Of a stretch of DNA of 36,281 nt, positions 24,619 through 33,719 are shown piece by piece. The stretch is from MESE01 sp036675035 (GTDB lineage: Bacteria; Pseudomonadota; Gammaproteobacteria; Burkholderiales; Burkholderiaceae_D). The stretch is from the NCBI GenBank assembly GCA_036675035.1, contig JAKFFO010000122.1, forward strand, positions 1 to 36,281, in the 5' to 3' direction. Made by a program: the position numbers and the translations under genes. Positions within the stretch are counted from its first letter, which is position 1, and every line of letters starts with the position of its first letter. The notes beneath the pieces are model-generated. The model did no database searches. It was not told the DNA's origin and was given only the letters and a program-made list of their open reading frames with translations.

Positions 24619-25245
24619 ATGCTCACTCTGCATTACGCACCAAACACATGCGCGCTTGCGTCGCATATCGCGTTGGAACATATCGGCTCGACTTACAAGG
24701 CTGTGCGGGTGGATTTTTCGCGAAATGAGCAGCGGTCACCGGATTATCTGCGGCTGAATCCAAAGGGCAGGGTGCCCGCATTGGCAACCGACCGCGGCAT
24801 CCTGACCGAGACGCCCGCGATTCTGATGTATCTGTGCCAAAGCTTTCCGGAAGCTGGACTGGCTCCTCTGGATGATGCTTTCGCGCTCGCGCAGATGAAT
24901 GCGTTCAACAGCTATCTGTGCTCCACGGTCCACATCGCGCACGCGCATCGCATGCGAGGCTATCGCTGGGCCGATGATCCGGCCGCAATCGCCGCGATGC
25001 AGAAGAAGGTGCCGCAGTCCGTTGCTGAATGTTTCGAGCTGATCGAGCGGGAATATTTTCAAGGGCCCTGGGTCATGGGTGAACGCTATACGGTGAGCGA
25101 CATGTATCTGTTCACGCTGGCGCAATGGCTGGAGGCGGACGGCGTTGATCCGGCGCGTTTTCCCAGAGTTGCGGATCACAGGCTTCGCATGTCCCAGTTG
25201 CCGCTGGTGCGGAAAATCATCGCGGAAGAGCAATCGATGCAGTAG
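24619..25245 (+). CDS. Glutathione S-transferase, beta-like
   Basis: A 208-aa GST with an N-terminal thioredoxin-like domain (1-80) and a C-terminal helical domain (90-205). The motif YAPNTCALASHIAL gives Cys11 at the position of the catalytic Cys of beta-class bacterial GSTs. NPKGRVPAL holds the cis-proline and ETPAI the glutathione-binding Glu-Thr (usually ES). The C-terminal cap GERYTVSDMYLF is the conserved N-capping box. GGGAG serves as ribosome site. The substrate is not predictable. It stands alone. Confidence 0.92.
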   Translation: MLTLHYAPNTCALASHIALEHIGSTYKAVRVDFSRNEQRSPDYLRLNPKGRVPALATDRGILTETPAILMYLCQSFPEAGLAPLDDAFALAQMNAFNSYLCSTVHIAHAHRMRGYRWADDPAAIAAMQKKVPQSVAECFELIEREYFQGPWVMGERYTVSDMYLFTLAQWLEADGVDPARFPRVADHRLRMSQLPLVRKIIAEEQSMQ

Positions 25246-25430
25246 CCGGCAACCGGCATCGGACCGGGCCGGTATCGTTCAAAGTTTCCATCGAATGAAA
25301 TTTTGCTGCCGCCTGGCCATCAAAGGACGAGTGTTGCAGCTCATGATTGCGGCGACGCTTCGAGCCATCGGCTAAAATCAGGCGAATGCATTTGACGCTC
25401 GGAGAACGACAAGAAACTCGGAGAACCACC

Positions 25431-25493
25431 ATGAGCACCTGTATCGACATCGCGTACTTCAATGCGGTCGGCGGCACGGAGCGCACGCAATGA
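25431..25493 (+). CDS. 20-residue mini-ORF coupled to the acyl-CoA ligase gene
   Basis: A GGAG seven bases before ATG 25431 starts a 20-codon frame (MSTCIDIAYFNAVGGTERTQ) whose TGA overlaps the ATG of the downstream ligase (ATGA at 25490-25493). This suggests translational coupling. It has no recognisable domain. It could be a leader peptide, or the shrunken relic of an upstream gene whose last codons and ribosome site were kept because the ligase depends on them. Confidence 0.5.
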   Translation: MSTCIDIAYFNAVGGTERTQ

Positions 25494-27028
25494 ACGTCGC
25501 GCAACTGCTGGCACGTACCGCACAAGTTTACCCGGATGCGCCCGCGATTTTTCGCGGTACGCGGCTGGTATGCAACTACCGCGAGCTGGCGCGTCGTGCC
25601 GCCTGTATTGCGGGCTACTTGCGCAATACGCTGAAGCTCGTTCCCGGCGACCGGGTCGCACTTTTCATGACCAACAACACGGAATACCTCGAAGCGATGT
25701 ACGGCATCTGGTATGCGGGTCTGGCGGCGGTGCCGATCAATGCCAAGCTGCACGCGCGCGAGGCAGAATTCATCTTGCAGGATGCCGGCGCATCGGCGCT
25801 GTTCTTGTCCGATGACATGGCAGACGTATTGCCGGCGCTGCAGGCGCCTGATTTGCGCGCTACCTTTGTCGCAGGCGGCGACAGCTACGATGAACTGTTG
25901 CGTGCTGCGCCGATAGCGCAGATCGAGCCGCGCACGCGGAACGACCTGGCGTGGCTGTTCTACACCTCCGGTACGACCGGCCGCCCCAAAGGCGTAATCG
26001 AAAGCCACGGCAACCTGCTGGCAATGACGATGTGCTATTTCACCGATGTCGACCCGGCAAGCCGGGACGATGCGATTGTCTACGCGGCGCCGATGTCGCA
26101 TGGCGCCGGCCTGTACAACTTCCCGCATGTGCTGATCGGCGCGCGCCATGTCGTTCCGGATTCGGGCGGCTTCGATCCGCAGGAGCTGGTCGGCCTTGCC
26201 GCGCAGCTCCGCAATGCGTCACTGTTTGCGGCGCCGACCATGGTCAAGCGGCTGGTCGAGCATGTCGCGGCGACGGGTGCGGATACGTCCGGCTTCAAGA
26301 CCATCGTCTATGGTGGCGGGCCGATGTATGCCGAAGATATCCGGCATGCGCTAGCGGTAATGGGCGATTGTTTCGTGCAGATTTACGGGCAGGGTGAAAG
26401 TCCGATGACGATCACCGCGCTGTCACGCGCGCAACTGGCGGAGCGCAACCATCCGCGCTACGACGTGCGGCTGGCCTCGGTCGGCGTCGCGCAAAGCCTG
26501 GTCGAGGTACGCGTGGCCGATGCCGACGGCAAACCCTTGCCCCCCGATACCGTAGGTGAAGTGCTGGTCAAGGGCGCACCTGTAATGCAGGGATACTGGA
26601 ACAACCCCGAAGCCACCGCGCAGGCGCTGCACGATGGCTGGCTTCTGACTGGCGACCTCGGCAGCATCGACGCCGACGGCTTCCTGACGCTGCGCGACCG
26701 GTCAAAGGATGTGATTATCAGCGGCGGTTCCAACATCTATCCGCGCGAAGTGGAAGAAGTATTGCTGCTCGATCCAGCCGTACATGAGGTGTCGGTCGTC
26801 GGCCGCCCGCATCCGGAGTGGGGCGAAGATGTGATTGCGTTCGTGGCGCTGCATCCGGGGAAAACGACGACCGTTGCCGAACTTGATACGCTGTGCCTGG
26901 ACCACATCGCCCGCTTCAAGCGGCCCAAGGAATACCGTTTTGTCGAACTGCTGCCGAAGAATAATTACGGCAAGGTACTGAAAACGGAGCTTCGCAAGAT
27001 ACTGATGCAGGAAACTAATCGAAAATAG
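25490..27028 (+). CDS. AMP-forming acyl-CoA synthetase (class I adenylate-forming)
   Basis: A 512-aa acyl-CoA ligase: carboxylate + ATP + CoA to acyl-CoA + AMP + PPi. Motifs are LFYTSGTTGRPKGVIESHGN (P-loop, ~156-175), IYGQGESPMT (the A5-type YGxxE), TGDLGSIDADGFLTLRDRSK and IISGGSNIYPREVEEVL (hinge and C-terminal domain), with the catalytic Lys in NYGKVLKTELR. The substrate class (fatty or aromatic acid) cannot be read safely. The start overlaps the stop of a 20-codon mini-ORF. No beta-oxidation genes are adjacent. Confidence 0.93.
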   Translation: MNVAQLLARTAQVYPDAPAIFRGTRLVCNYRELARRAACIAGYLRNTLKLVPGDRVALFMTNNTEYLEAMYGIWYAGLAAVPINAKLHAREAEFILQDAGASALFLSDDMADVLPALQAPDLRATFVAGGDSYDELLRAAPIAQIEPRTRNDLAWLFYTSGTTGRPKGVIESHGNLLAMTMCYFTDVDPASRDDAIVYAAPMSHGAGLYNFPHVLIGARHVVPDSGGFDPQELVGLAAQLRNASLFAAPTMVKRLVEHVAATGADTSGFKTIVYGGGPMYAEDIRHALAVMGDCFVQIYGQGESPMTITALSRAQLAERNHPRYDVRLASVGVAQSLVEVRVADADGKPLPPDTVGEVLVKGAPVMQGYWNNPEATAQALHDGWLLTGDLGSIDADGFLTLRDRSKDVIISGGSNIYPREVEEVLLLDPAVHEVSVVGRPHPEWGEDVIAFVALHPGKTTTVAELDTLCLDHIARFKRPKEYRFVELLPKNNYGKVLKTELRKILMQETNRK

Positions 27029-27074
27029 CGCTAACGGTTCAGCCCGATCCCACTTGCGGAAAACTAAGAATACG

Positions 27075-27647
27075 ATGATGAATACGAGCTTTCATTTCTC
27101 AGTCGCTATCGCGCTGGGTCTTTCGCTCCTTGCTTTTGATAAAGCCGACGCGAGAAATCAGCAAATGTGTATCGTTTCCGAATCCGGCATCGCACCGGTT
27201 CGGCTTGGCATGGCGCTCGATGAAGCGAAACGGGCGATGCCGAATGCGCAGTTCCAACGCGCGACCGACGGCGACGGCGCTGCAATGATTACCGTAGCGC
27301 ATGGCAACGAAGACGTAATGACACTGTTCGCCAACGAGGAAGATCCTGATAGCGCCATCGACTGGAGCAGGAAGATAAGCGCTATCGAGACTTTCAATCC
27401 GTCCTGCAGGACTGTGGCGGGTGCATATCCGGGAATGCCGATAAAAAAAGCAGAGACGATATACGGCAAGGCAAAGGAAATCGTTCGCAGCGAAATCGAG
27501 TCGCGCGAGTATATTGAATTTGAAAATCAGCCGGCACATTTGCTGTTCAGGATCGACTACACGGGTATCTTTACAGAAGGATTGCGCCGGGCAAAAAAAT
27601 ACGAACCGGATGGGAGAATATTCTCCATCGCGGTCATGCCCCGCTAA
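27075..27647 (+). CDS. Secreted protein of unknown function with two GM-repeat motifs
   Basis: About 190 aa with an N-terminal signal peptide (FHFSVAIALGLSLLAFDKADA). The mature part has two related motifs, VRLGMALDEAKRAMP and AYPGMPIKKAETIYGKAKEI. They are of the type seen in periplasmic small-domain proteins where a Gly-Met turn leads an amphipathic helix. One cysteine lies near each motif (C at ~34 and ~113), so a disulfide is possible. I do not recognise the family. ATG 27075 or 27078 are both possible starts. Confidence 0.7.
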   Translation: MMNTSFHFSVAIALGLSLLAFDKADARNQQMCIVSESGIAPVRLGMALDEAKRAMPNAQFQRATDGDGAAMITVAHGNEDVMTLFANEEDPDSAIDWSRKISAIETFNPSCRTVAGAYPGMPIKKAETIYGKAKEIVRSEIESREYIEFENQPAHLLFRIDYTGIFTEGLRRAKKYEPDGRIFSIAVMPR

Positions 27648-27746
27648 TGGCACGCGAAAGCATGCCGCACACCTGCTTGTGCCGCAGCGCCGGCCACATG
27701 GCGTCAATCGCCGAAAGGCCGAAGTCTCGACCGGAAAGTACCAAAT

Positions 27747-28439
27747 ATGCGAAAACAATTCGAACAACATTACTCGGGCCGGGTCGGATGGTTGCGCGCC
27801 GCGGTATTGGGGGCGAATGACGGTATCGTTTCGACCGCCAGCCTGATCCTCGGTGTGGCGGCAGCAAATGGCGGCCAGCAGGCGGTGCTGGTTGCGGCAA
27901 CCGCCGGGCTGGTGGCGGGGGCCATGTCCATGGCCGCCGGAGAATATGTATCGGTGAGCTCGCAGGCCGATACCGAGAAGGCGGATCTCAACGTCGAACG
28001 CCGGGAGCACGAGCAGAACATCGAATCGGAGCACAAGGAACTTGCGGCCATTTATATTGGGAGAGGGCTGGAGCCGGCGCTTGCGCGGCAAGTCGCGGAT
28101 CAGCTCATGGCGCATGATGCATTGGGCGCGCACGCCCGCGACGAATTGGGGTTTTCCGACGTGCACAGCGCGCGCCCGGTTCAGGCCGCGTTCGCTTCCG
28201 CGATTTCGTTTTCCATCGGCGCTGCGCTGCCGATCATAATTGCGTTGCTCAGTCCGGCGGCGTTTCTTGCGTTGCCGGTGGCGGCAGGTTCTCTTTTGTC
28301 GCTGGCAGGCCTGGGCATGCTGGCTGCTCGCACCGGCGGCGCAAGCATCGTCATCGGTGCTGCTCGCGTGACATTCTGGGGCGCACTTGCGATGGTGGCG
28401 ACGGCTGCGGTGGGCGCGCTGTTCGGGACAGTGGTGTAA
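27747..28439 (+). CDS. VIT1/CCC1 family iron/manganese transporter
   Basis: A 230-aa membrane protein of the VIT1/CCC1 family, which moves Fe(II) or Mn(II) across membranes. Signatures are LRAAVLGANDGIVSTASLILGVAAA (helix 1), AGAMSMAAGEYVSVSSQADTE (helix 2 with the conserved Met/Glu residues) and an acidic cytoplasmic region rich in Glu (~70-105) that binds metal. Helices 3 to 5 follow toward the C-terminus. The ribosome site is GGAAAG. Iron export or storage could matter under anoxia, when Fe(II) is soluble, but no Fur-type site was seen. Confidence 0.92.
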   Translation: MRKQFEQHYSGRVGWLRAAVLGANDGIVSTASLILGVAAANGGQQAVLVAATAGLVAGAMSMAAGEYVSVSSQADTEKADLNVERREHEQNIESEHKELAAIYIGRGLEPALARQVADQLMAHDALGAHARDELGFSDVHSARPVQAAFASAISFSIGAALPIIIALLSPAAFLALPVAAGSLLSLAGLGMLAARTGGASIVIGAARVTFWGALAMVATAAVGALFGTVV

Positions 28440-28637
28440 CGGCTGACCGCCATCGGGAAAGGACTCGCGCGAACCGCAATAGTTGGCTTGGCGGGAATGG
28501 GAAATATTGTCGTTTATCCGGTATTCTTGGTTTTCGTCGACGTTTCATCTGGCTTATATTTGGTCTTGGGCGCCGGAACACGAATTGAACTTTAAAAATA
28601 GTCTTGCACCACTGCGGAAACTTCAAGGAAAACATAC

Positions 28638-29147
28638 GTGAGCAAAGACACCGCCTGCCTTTTCTGCCGTATCGCTGCTGGAATCGAGCCTGCAATCCTT
28701 GTCCATGAAGATACGTTATGCATTGCGTTCATGGACATTCATCCGCTGGGCAGCGGCCATGTGCTGGTCATCCCGAAGCGGCATGCGCAAAAGCTTCAAG
28801 AGCTCGACGAGCCGATTCAAACCCATCTTTTTGCCGTGTGCAACCGCATCGTCGCAGCTCAGCGCGAAGCCGGCCTCGGCGTGGACGGCACCCACTTCCT
28901 GCTGAATGACGGAAAGGCCACCAATCAGCATGTCCCACATGTGCATTTCCACCTGATCCCTCGAACCGGCCAGGACAACGCCGGCTTCTTCTTTCGGATG
29001 GTGCTGCACTTCACCGGGTTGTTCGGCCGGCGTACGCCAGTGCAGGCGCTAGAGGTGCAGGCCGAACGGATACGCCGCTGTCTTGAATCGTCTTTGCCCG
29101 ATGCGGGCGAGGCCGCCGCGGTCTCCGAGATGACAAACGCGGAATAA
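28638..29147 (+). CDS. HIT family nucleotide hydrolase/transferase
   Basis: A 169-aa histidine-triad protein. The N-terminal CLFCRIAAGIEPA and the catalytic triad HVPHVHFHLIPR (H-x-H-x-H-x-x) are intact, and LGSGHVLVIPKRH supports the fold. The C-terminal ~50 residues extend beyond the usual 110-140 aa core. The start is GTG 28638 with AAGGAA upstream. The substrate is likely a nucleoside phosphoramidate or dinucleotide. It is a stand-alone gene. Confidence 0.92.
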   Translation: MSKDTACLFCRIAAGIEPAILVHEDTLCIAFMDIHPLGSGHVLVIPKRHAQKLQELDEPIQTHLFAVCNRIVAAQREAGLGVDGTHFLLNDGKATNQHVPHVHFHLIPRTGQDNAGFFFRMVLHFTGLFGRRTPVQALEVQAERIRRCLESSLPDAGEAAAVSEMTNAE

Positions 29148-29361
29148 GAAGTCATCCTGCCGCCCGCCGCAAGGGTGCGCTTCTTTGTGGAGATGTTCCG
29201 CGACATAAGCAGCGCGTCAATGCCGGTATCGGGCAGCAGCAATGCAAACTTTCCGCCGCTCCGGTCTGTCCATAAATGATTGCAGGAAACATGCGGCCGG
29301 TGCCGAACGGCAGGACAGAATCTCAGTCTAAAAGATTTCAATTGCTCACAATCATTAACGT

Positions 29362-30207
29362 ATGACAACCGATACCGAAGCAGAATTGCAGAAGAGGACA
29401 ACGACACGCAGATCCCTGACCCATGTTCTGGATCAGAGCGAGCATATCAAGGACGTGGTCGAAGAGTGCGGCGAGGAATTATCGTCGGTCAATGTCACCC
29501 TTAAACATGAACTTGCCGGTTTGACCGTGTTGCCCGATGTGGAAGACGCCCTGAGAAAAAGCGGCACCGTTGAAAACAAGGTGCATGTAGCTGCCGAAGA
29601 ATTGACGATCGTGAACCAGGCGCTGGAGGATGAGGTCAGGGAACGTCAGATGCTTGAACATCAGCTGACTGCTGTCAGGGCGCAGGAGGAAGCGGCACGC
29701 CATGCAGCCTTCCACGATCCGTTGACGGGTCTGCCGAATCGCGTGTTGTTCAATGACCGGCTTGAGCATGGACTGGCGCAGGCGAAGCGGCACGGCTGGA
29801 CCATGGCGGTACTTTTCGTCGATCTGAAGGATTTCAAAAGCATTAACGATTCATATGGACACGATGTCGGCGACCAGGTACTGAAAATCATCTCGCAGCG
29901 GCTCAAGGAAAATACGCGTGCTGACGACACAGTCAGCCGCCACGGCGGCGCGGAATTCCTGTATCTATTGATGGAAATCCGGGAGGAGCACGACGTTATC
30001 GTGATTGTCGAGAAAATTCTCAAGGCAATTGAAGAGCCATGCGAAGTCGCCATCCGCGACCTGTTCATTCACCCGCTGCTCAGCGCCAGCATCGGCATCT
30101 CGATGTTTCCCAAAAACGGCGACACTGCGGACGCGTTGATCAAGAATGCGGACAAGGCGATGTACCGGGCCAAACGCATCAGTGCCGGATATGCGTTTGC
30201 GCGCTAA
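29362..30207 (+). CDS. Degenerate GGDEF protein, probable c-di-GMP receptor
   Basis: A 281-aa soluble protein. Residues 1 to ~115 are helical and coiled-coil-like with no recognisable sensor. A GGDEF domain follows (~118-278, HDPLTGLPNRVLFNDRLEH, then VDLKDFKSINDSYGH). The active-site signature reads GGAEF (195-199), so the catalytic Glu/Asp at the third position is Ala and cyclase activity is unlikely. The inhibitory-site RxxD (R186-D189) is kept five residues before it, which suggests that the protein binds c-di-GMP. No EAL domain follows. The gene precedes the tRNA by 60 bp. Confidence 0.85.
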   Translation: MTTDTEAELQKRTTTRRSLTHVLDQSEHIKDVVEECGEELSSVNVTLKHELAGLTVLPDVEDALRKSGTVENKVHVAAEELTIVNQALEDEVRERQMLEHQLTAVRAQEEAARHAAFHDPLTGLPNRVLFNDRLEHGLAQAKRHGWTMAVLFVDLKDFKSINDSYGHDVGDQVLKIISQRLKENTRADDTVSRHGGAEFLYLLMEIREEHDVIVIVEKILKAIEEPCEVAIRDLFIHPLLSASIGISMFPKNGDTADALIKNADKAMYRAKRISAGYAFAR

Positions 30208-30267
30208 CCGTCGAGCCCGATATGCTGCTTGCGGGCGCACACGTTCCCTCATAGAATTATCTTTCAT

Positions 30268-30343
<76 letters not shown>

Positions 30344-30349
30344 TGCATG

Positions 30350-30379
30350 AAAAGCCCGGAAAAGTTTCGGGCTTTTTTT
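30350..30379 (+). terminator. Rho-independent terminator after tRNA-Ala
   Basis: Stem AAAAGCCCG (30350-30358) pairs with CGGGCTTTT (30368-30376), followed by further T residues. It sits seven bases after the tRNA CCA end. Confidence 0.88.
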
Positions 30380-30444
30380 CGGCCATCAAGCAACATTGCG
30401 CACCGGTGAAAAAATCATCGTGCATTGCGCCCACGATGCATGAA

Positions 30445-30948
30445 CTAGAGTAAAAAATCGCAGGACAGCGAACCGATCGCGACCGTCATCGTCGCAGCGT
30501 TTGCACCCGACGGGAGTTCGGCGCCGGGCCAGACGACATGCATGAAGAAGTCGTGATACCGGTTGCCTGCTTCAAGCGCGAAGCTGCCCGACGCCGCGCC
30601 CGGCGATTTGGTGTAGTACGCGTCGTCCGGATAGATATAAAACGACTGGGCATAATCGCTGCCGATGACGCCGAGCGTTATGCGGCCGGACTCGGTAACG
30701 ATCAGTGAGCAAAGCTGGTTGCTGTAGCTGACCTGGCCGGTCGCCGCGCCGGTCATGCAGCCGTACACATGCGATAAATATCCGTTGCCGGAGTCGGGAC
30801 ACGCACTGATCCGGGCGAGCGTAATCGGGTATTCCGGATAATCGTCCCAATGATGATGGTCGCCCGCTACCACGCTTACCGATATTCCGCCGCCGCATCC
30901 GGACAGAAGGACGGATGCCGTCAGTATCGAAAAAATGAGCGCTTTCAT
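30445..30948 (-). CDS. Lipoprotein of unknown function
   Basis: A 167-aa protein with a lipoprotein signal: KALIFSILTASVLLSGC, where the lipobox LLSGC places the lipidated Cys at residue 18. GGG follows it. The mature part has a His/Asp/Tyr-rich patch (DHHHWDDYPEYP) and four further cysteines that could form disulfides. No family is recognised. It is transcribed toward the tRNA terminator on the opposite strand. Confidence 0.72.
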   Translation of the reverse strand: MKALIFSILTASVLLSGCGGGISVSVVAGDHHHWDDYPEYPITLARISACPDSGNGYLSHVYGCMTGAATGQVSYSNQLCSLIVTESGRITLGVIGSDYAQSFYIYPDDAYYTKSPGAASGSFALEAGNRYHDFFMHVVWPGAELPSGANAATMTVAIGSLSCDFLL

Positions 30949-31122
30949 CTGATGGCTGGAGGCGAATGTACTTTCGGTATCGTTTGATTATCCGCTGATG
31001 GTTTGAATAGTGCCAGAATGACCATCAAAAATACGCCGTATCAATAAACCCCGAATACTTCCACGTCTTGCGATCCAGTTTACAAACCTGCGGTCCGGCC
31101 TTCCTGATGCGTCCTGCGGTTT

Positions 31123-31164
31123 TTGACCTGGATCAATGAATTTACAGTACCCGGTTCGTACACT
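31123..31164 (+). promoter_or_regulatory. FNR-type class II promoter of hemN
   Basis: Box TTGAC-CTGG-ATCAA (31123-31136) matches nine of ten consensus bases. The hexamer TACACT (31159-31164) is centred exactly 32 bp downstream. The transcript should start near 31171, 50 bases before the ATG. FNR or Anr control of hemN is well known in proteobacteria. Confidence 0.75.
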
Positions 31165-31220
31165 GCACTCCGCTTGTGTCATATCCGAATCCTCGGCGCG
31201 ACAGCGGGCGGGAGTGAAAA

Positions 31221-32660
31221 ATGGCGGTTTCAACAATACCTGCGGTAGCGCAATCGGTTGAATTCGATGCGGCGCTGCTCCGCAAGCTCGATCGTTCCGG
31301 GCCCCGATATACCTCTTATCCGACCGCCGACCGGTTTTCGGAGGAGTTCGATTACGCTGACTATCTGCAGGCGGTAGCCGGCCTTCAGACGCGCAAGGGC
31401 AGGCCGCCGTTGTCGCTCTATCTGCATATTCCGTTTTGCGAATCGATCTGCTATTACTGCGCATGCAACAAGATCATCACGCGCGACCGCAGCAAGGCCG
31501 CCACTTATCTCAGCTACCTGAAGCGCGAAATTGAAATGCAGGGAAAATTGTTTGCCGGCATGAATCAGGTCGAGCAATTGCATTTCGGCGGCGGCACGCC
31601 GACCTACCTGAGCGACGAGCAGATGGATGATCTGATGGCGCAACTGCGCCGCTCGTTCCAGTTCGCATCGGATGCAATCGGCGAATATTCGATCGAAGTC
31701 GATCCGCGCACCGTGTCGCCGGAGCGGATTCATGCCTTGCGCCGGCAGGGATTCAACCGCATCAGCTTCGGCGTGCAGGATTTCGATCCGGATGTGCAGA
31801 AAGCGGTGAACCGGATTCAATCGGAACAGCAGATCAACGCCGTCATCGATGCGGCGCGCGACGCATGCTTCCGGTCGGTCAGCATCGACCTGATCTACGG
31901 CTTGCCAAAACAGAACGTGATGACCATGCAGCAGACGCTGTCGAAGGTGATCGCCGCCGATCCCGACCGGATCGCGATCTACAGTTATGCGCATCTGCCG
32001 CACGTGTTCAAGCCGCAGCGCCGCATCAGCGATGCAGATCTTCCGGGAAGCGAATCCAAGCTCGACATGCTGTTCCTGTGCATCAAGCGCCTGACCGAAG
32101 CCGGTTATGTTTATATCGGCATGGACCATTTCGCAAAGCCGACCGACGATCTTGCGGTGGCGCAGCGGCAGGGGCGGCTGCACCGGAATTTCCAGGGATA
32201 TTCGACGCATGCCGAAGCAGACCTGGTGTCGTGCGGCGTATCGGCGATCGGCGCGGTCGGCGCAAGCTACAGCCAGAACACCAAGATACTGGAAGAATAT
32301 TACGACCGCATCGAGTGCAATGAATTGCCGATCGTGCGTGGCATCAAGCTGAGCATGGACGACCTGCTACGGCGCATCATCATCCAGATGCTGATGTGCA
32401 ATTTTGAACTGTCGATGCCTGCGATCGAACTGGCATATCCGATTACGTTCAAGAGCCATTTCGCCAACGAGCTGGAAAAATTGCGCGAAATGGAGCGCGA
32501 CGGTTTGCTGGTGATCGATAACGAATGGATCACGGTGACATTGAAAGGGCGGCTGTTGATACGCAATATCTGCATGGTGTTCGACCGGTATCTGGGTATG
32601 CCGCCGCAAAAACCGCAGAGCGGTGAAGCGCGGCCGGTACGGTTTTCGAAGACGATTTGA
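31221..32660 (+). CDS. hemN: Oxygen-independent coproporphyrinogen III oxidase
   Basis: A 479-aa radical-SAM enzyme that converts coproporphyrinogen III to protoporphyrinogen IX without O2, in heme synthesis. The cluster motif C-x3-C-x2-C-x-C is seen at C73, C77, C80 and C82 (CESICYYCAC). FGGGTPTYL is the SAM-binding GGGTP, and SIEVDPRT plus GVQDFD are HemN landmarks. The C-terminal domain (~370-460) is complete. The start ATG follows GGGAG. The FNR-type promoter upstream fits the role. It leads to the SafE-like and ccoI genes about 270 bp downstream. Confidence 0.96.
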   Translation: MAVSTIPAVAQSVEFDAALLRKLDRSGPRYTSYPTADRFSEEFDYADYLQAVAGLQTRKGRPPLSLYLHIPFCESICYYCACNKIITRDRSKAATYLSYLKREIEMQGKLFAGMNQVEQLHFGGGTPTYLSDEQMDDLMAQLRRSFQFASDAIGEYSIEVDPRTVSPERIHALRRQGFNRISFGVQDFDPDVQKAVNRIQSEQQINAVIDAARDACFRSVSIDLIYGLPKQNVMTMQQTLSKVIAADPDRIAIYSYAHLPHVFKPQRRISDADLPGSESKLDMLFLCIKRLTEAGYVYIGMDHFAKPTDDLAVAQRQGRLHRNFQGYSTHAEADLVSCGVSAIGAVGASYSQNTKILEEYYDRIECNELPIVRGIKLSMDDLLRRIIIQMLMCNFELSMPAIELAYPITFKSHFANELEKLREMERDGLLVIDNEWITVTLKGRLLIRNICMVFDRYLGMPPQKPQSGEARPVRFSKTI

Positions 32661-32757
32661 TGCTGAATACAGGATATTCCGGCGAATGGATTCGCGACAC
32701 AGCTAATGTCTCTACCGCTAGTGGAATGTGGATGGCCCAGAAGTCGCTGCCAGGATT

Positions 32758-32882
32758 TTCCCCCTTCTCTCGCAAGTGGGAGAAGGGGGAAGAACTCGAA
32801 GCGCTGCTTCAAGGGTGGTGGAAGGGATTAGCCTTTGCAATCTCCCTCTCCCCCGACCCCTCTCCCGCCTGCGGGCGAGGGG
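32758..32882. repeat. Two C/G-rich hairpins, dispersed-repeat-like
   Basis: Hairpin one: TTCCCCCTTCTC (32758-32769) pairs perfectly with GAGAAGGGGGAA (32780-32791) around a 10-nt loop. Hairpin two: 32857-32882, CCCCTC...GAGGGG with an inner CCCGC/GCGGG stem. This kind of CCCTCTCCC/GGGAGAGGG sequence is a common dispersed intergenic repeat in proteobacteria. It lies between hemN and the safE-like gene and could also slow read-through. Confidence 0.6.
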
Positions 32883-32930
32883 AGTGTTGTTTGTGAGTCG
32901 ATTGCCGTTTCAATCAAATTTTGATTTCAG

Positions 32931-33719
32931 TTGAAAGAACATGCGGTGACCGGACTTAACTTCCTGCCATTTTTCATGATCGGCCTGCTCGGCGCGGTGC
33001 ATTGCATCGGCATGTGCGGCGGAATCGTCGGCGCGCTGTCGATGGCAAACACGCCGCGGCGCGCGTTTCCGGTCGCCGTGGTTACCGTCGGCGCACCTGC
33101 ACAGGCACTGGACACCACATTGCGCGTAATCGCTTACAACGCCGGACGGATCGCCAGCTACATGACTGCCGGTGCAATCGCTGGCGGCGTGGCTGGCGGC
33201 GCCCATGCGCTGACCGATATGGTGGCATTGCAAATTGCGGCTTACTGGCTTGCCAACCTGATGCTGGTCGCGCTCGGCCTGTACTTGACCGGTGCATGGA
33301 CCGGACTTGCGCGGCTGGAGCAGGCGGGACAGTTCATCTGGCGCCGTGTGCAGCCGCTCACCAAACCAATGCTGCCGATGGATTCGACACCCAAGGCGTT
33401 TGCACTCGGCGCGCTGTGGGGATGGGTGCCTTGCGGCATGGTGTACAGCGTGCTGCTGTCCGCGATGCTGACCGGATCGCCGCTGTCCGGCGCCGCCGTC
33501 ATGCTGGCGTTCGGTTTGGGTACGCTGCCGGCGTTGCTGACCATGGGCATCGCGGGCACGCGCTTCAAGACATGGACCAGGGCGCGCGGCGTGCGACTCA
33601 CGGCCGGTCTCATCGTGCTGGGATTCGGCGTGCTCGGCCTGATCCGTGCCGGCAACGGCATGTCACCGGGCTGGCTCGACGCGTTTTGCCTCACGCCGTC
33701 GACAGGCGTTCACCAATGA
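32931..33719 (+). CDS. Sulfite exporter TauE/SafE-like (UreH-type) membrane protein
   Basis: A 262-aa protein with about six membrane helices. Motifs AVHCIGMCGGIVGALS near the N-terminus and ALGALWGWVPCGMVYSVLLSA in the middle are the paired Cys/Pro-containing repeats of the UreH_2/DsbD-like fold. Homologues sit in cbb3 oxidase operons and are thought to help copper or redox supply for oxidase assembly. The start is uncertain: TTG 32931, or GTG 32946 behind GAAAGAA. Its stop overlaps the ATG of ccoI (ATGA), so the two are translationally coupled. Confidence 0.85.
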   Translation: MKEHAVTGLNFLPFFMIGLLGAVHCIGMCGGIVGALSMANTPRRAFPVAVVTVGAPAQALDTTLRVIAYNAGRIASYMTAGAIAGGVAGGAHALTDMVALQIAAYWLANLMLVALGLYLTGAWTGLARLEQAGQFIWRRVQPLTKPMLPMDSTPKAFALGALWGWVPCGMVYSVLLSAMLTGSPLSGAAVMLAFGLGTLPALLTMGIAGTRFKTWTRARGVRLTAGLIVLGFGVLGLIRAGNGMSPGWLDAFCLTPSTGVHQ

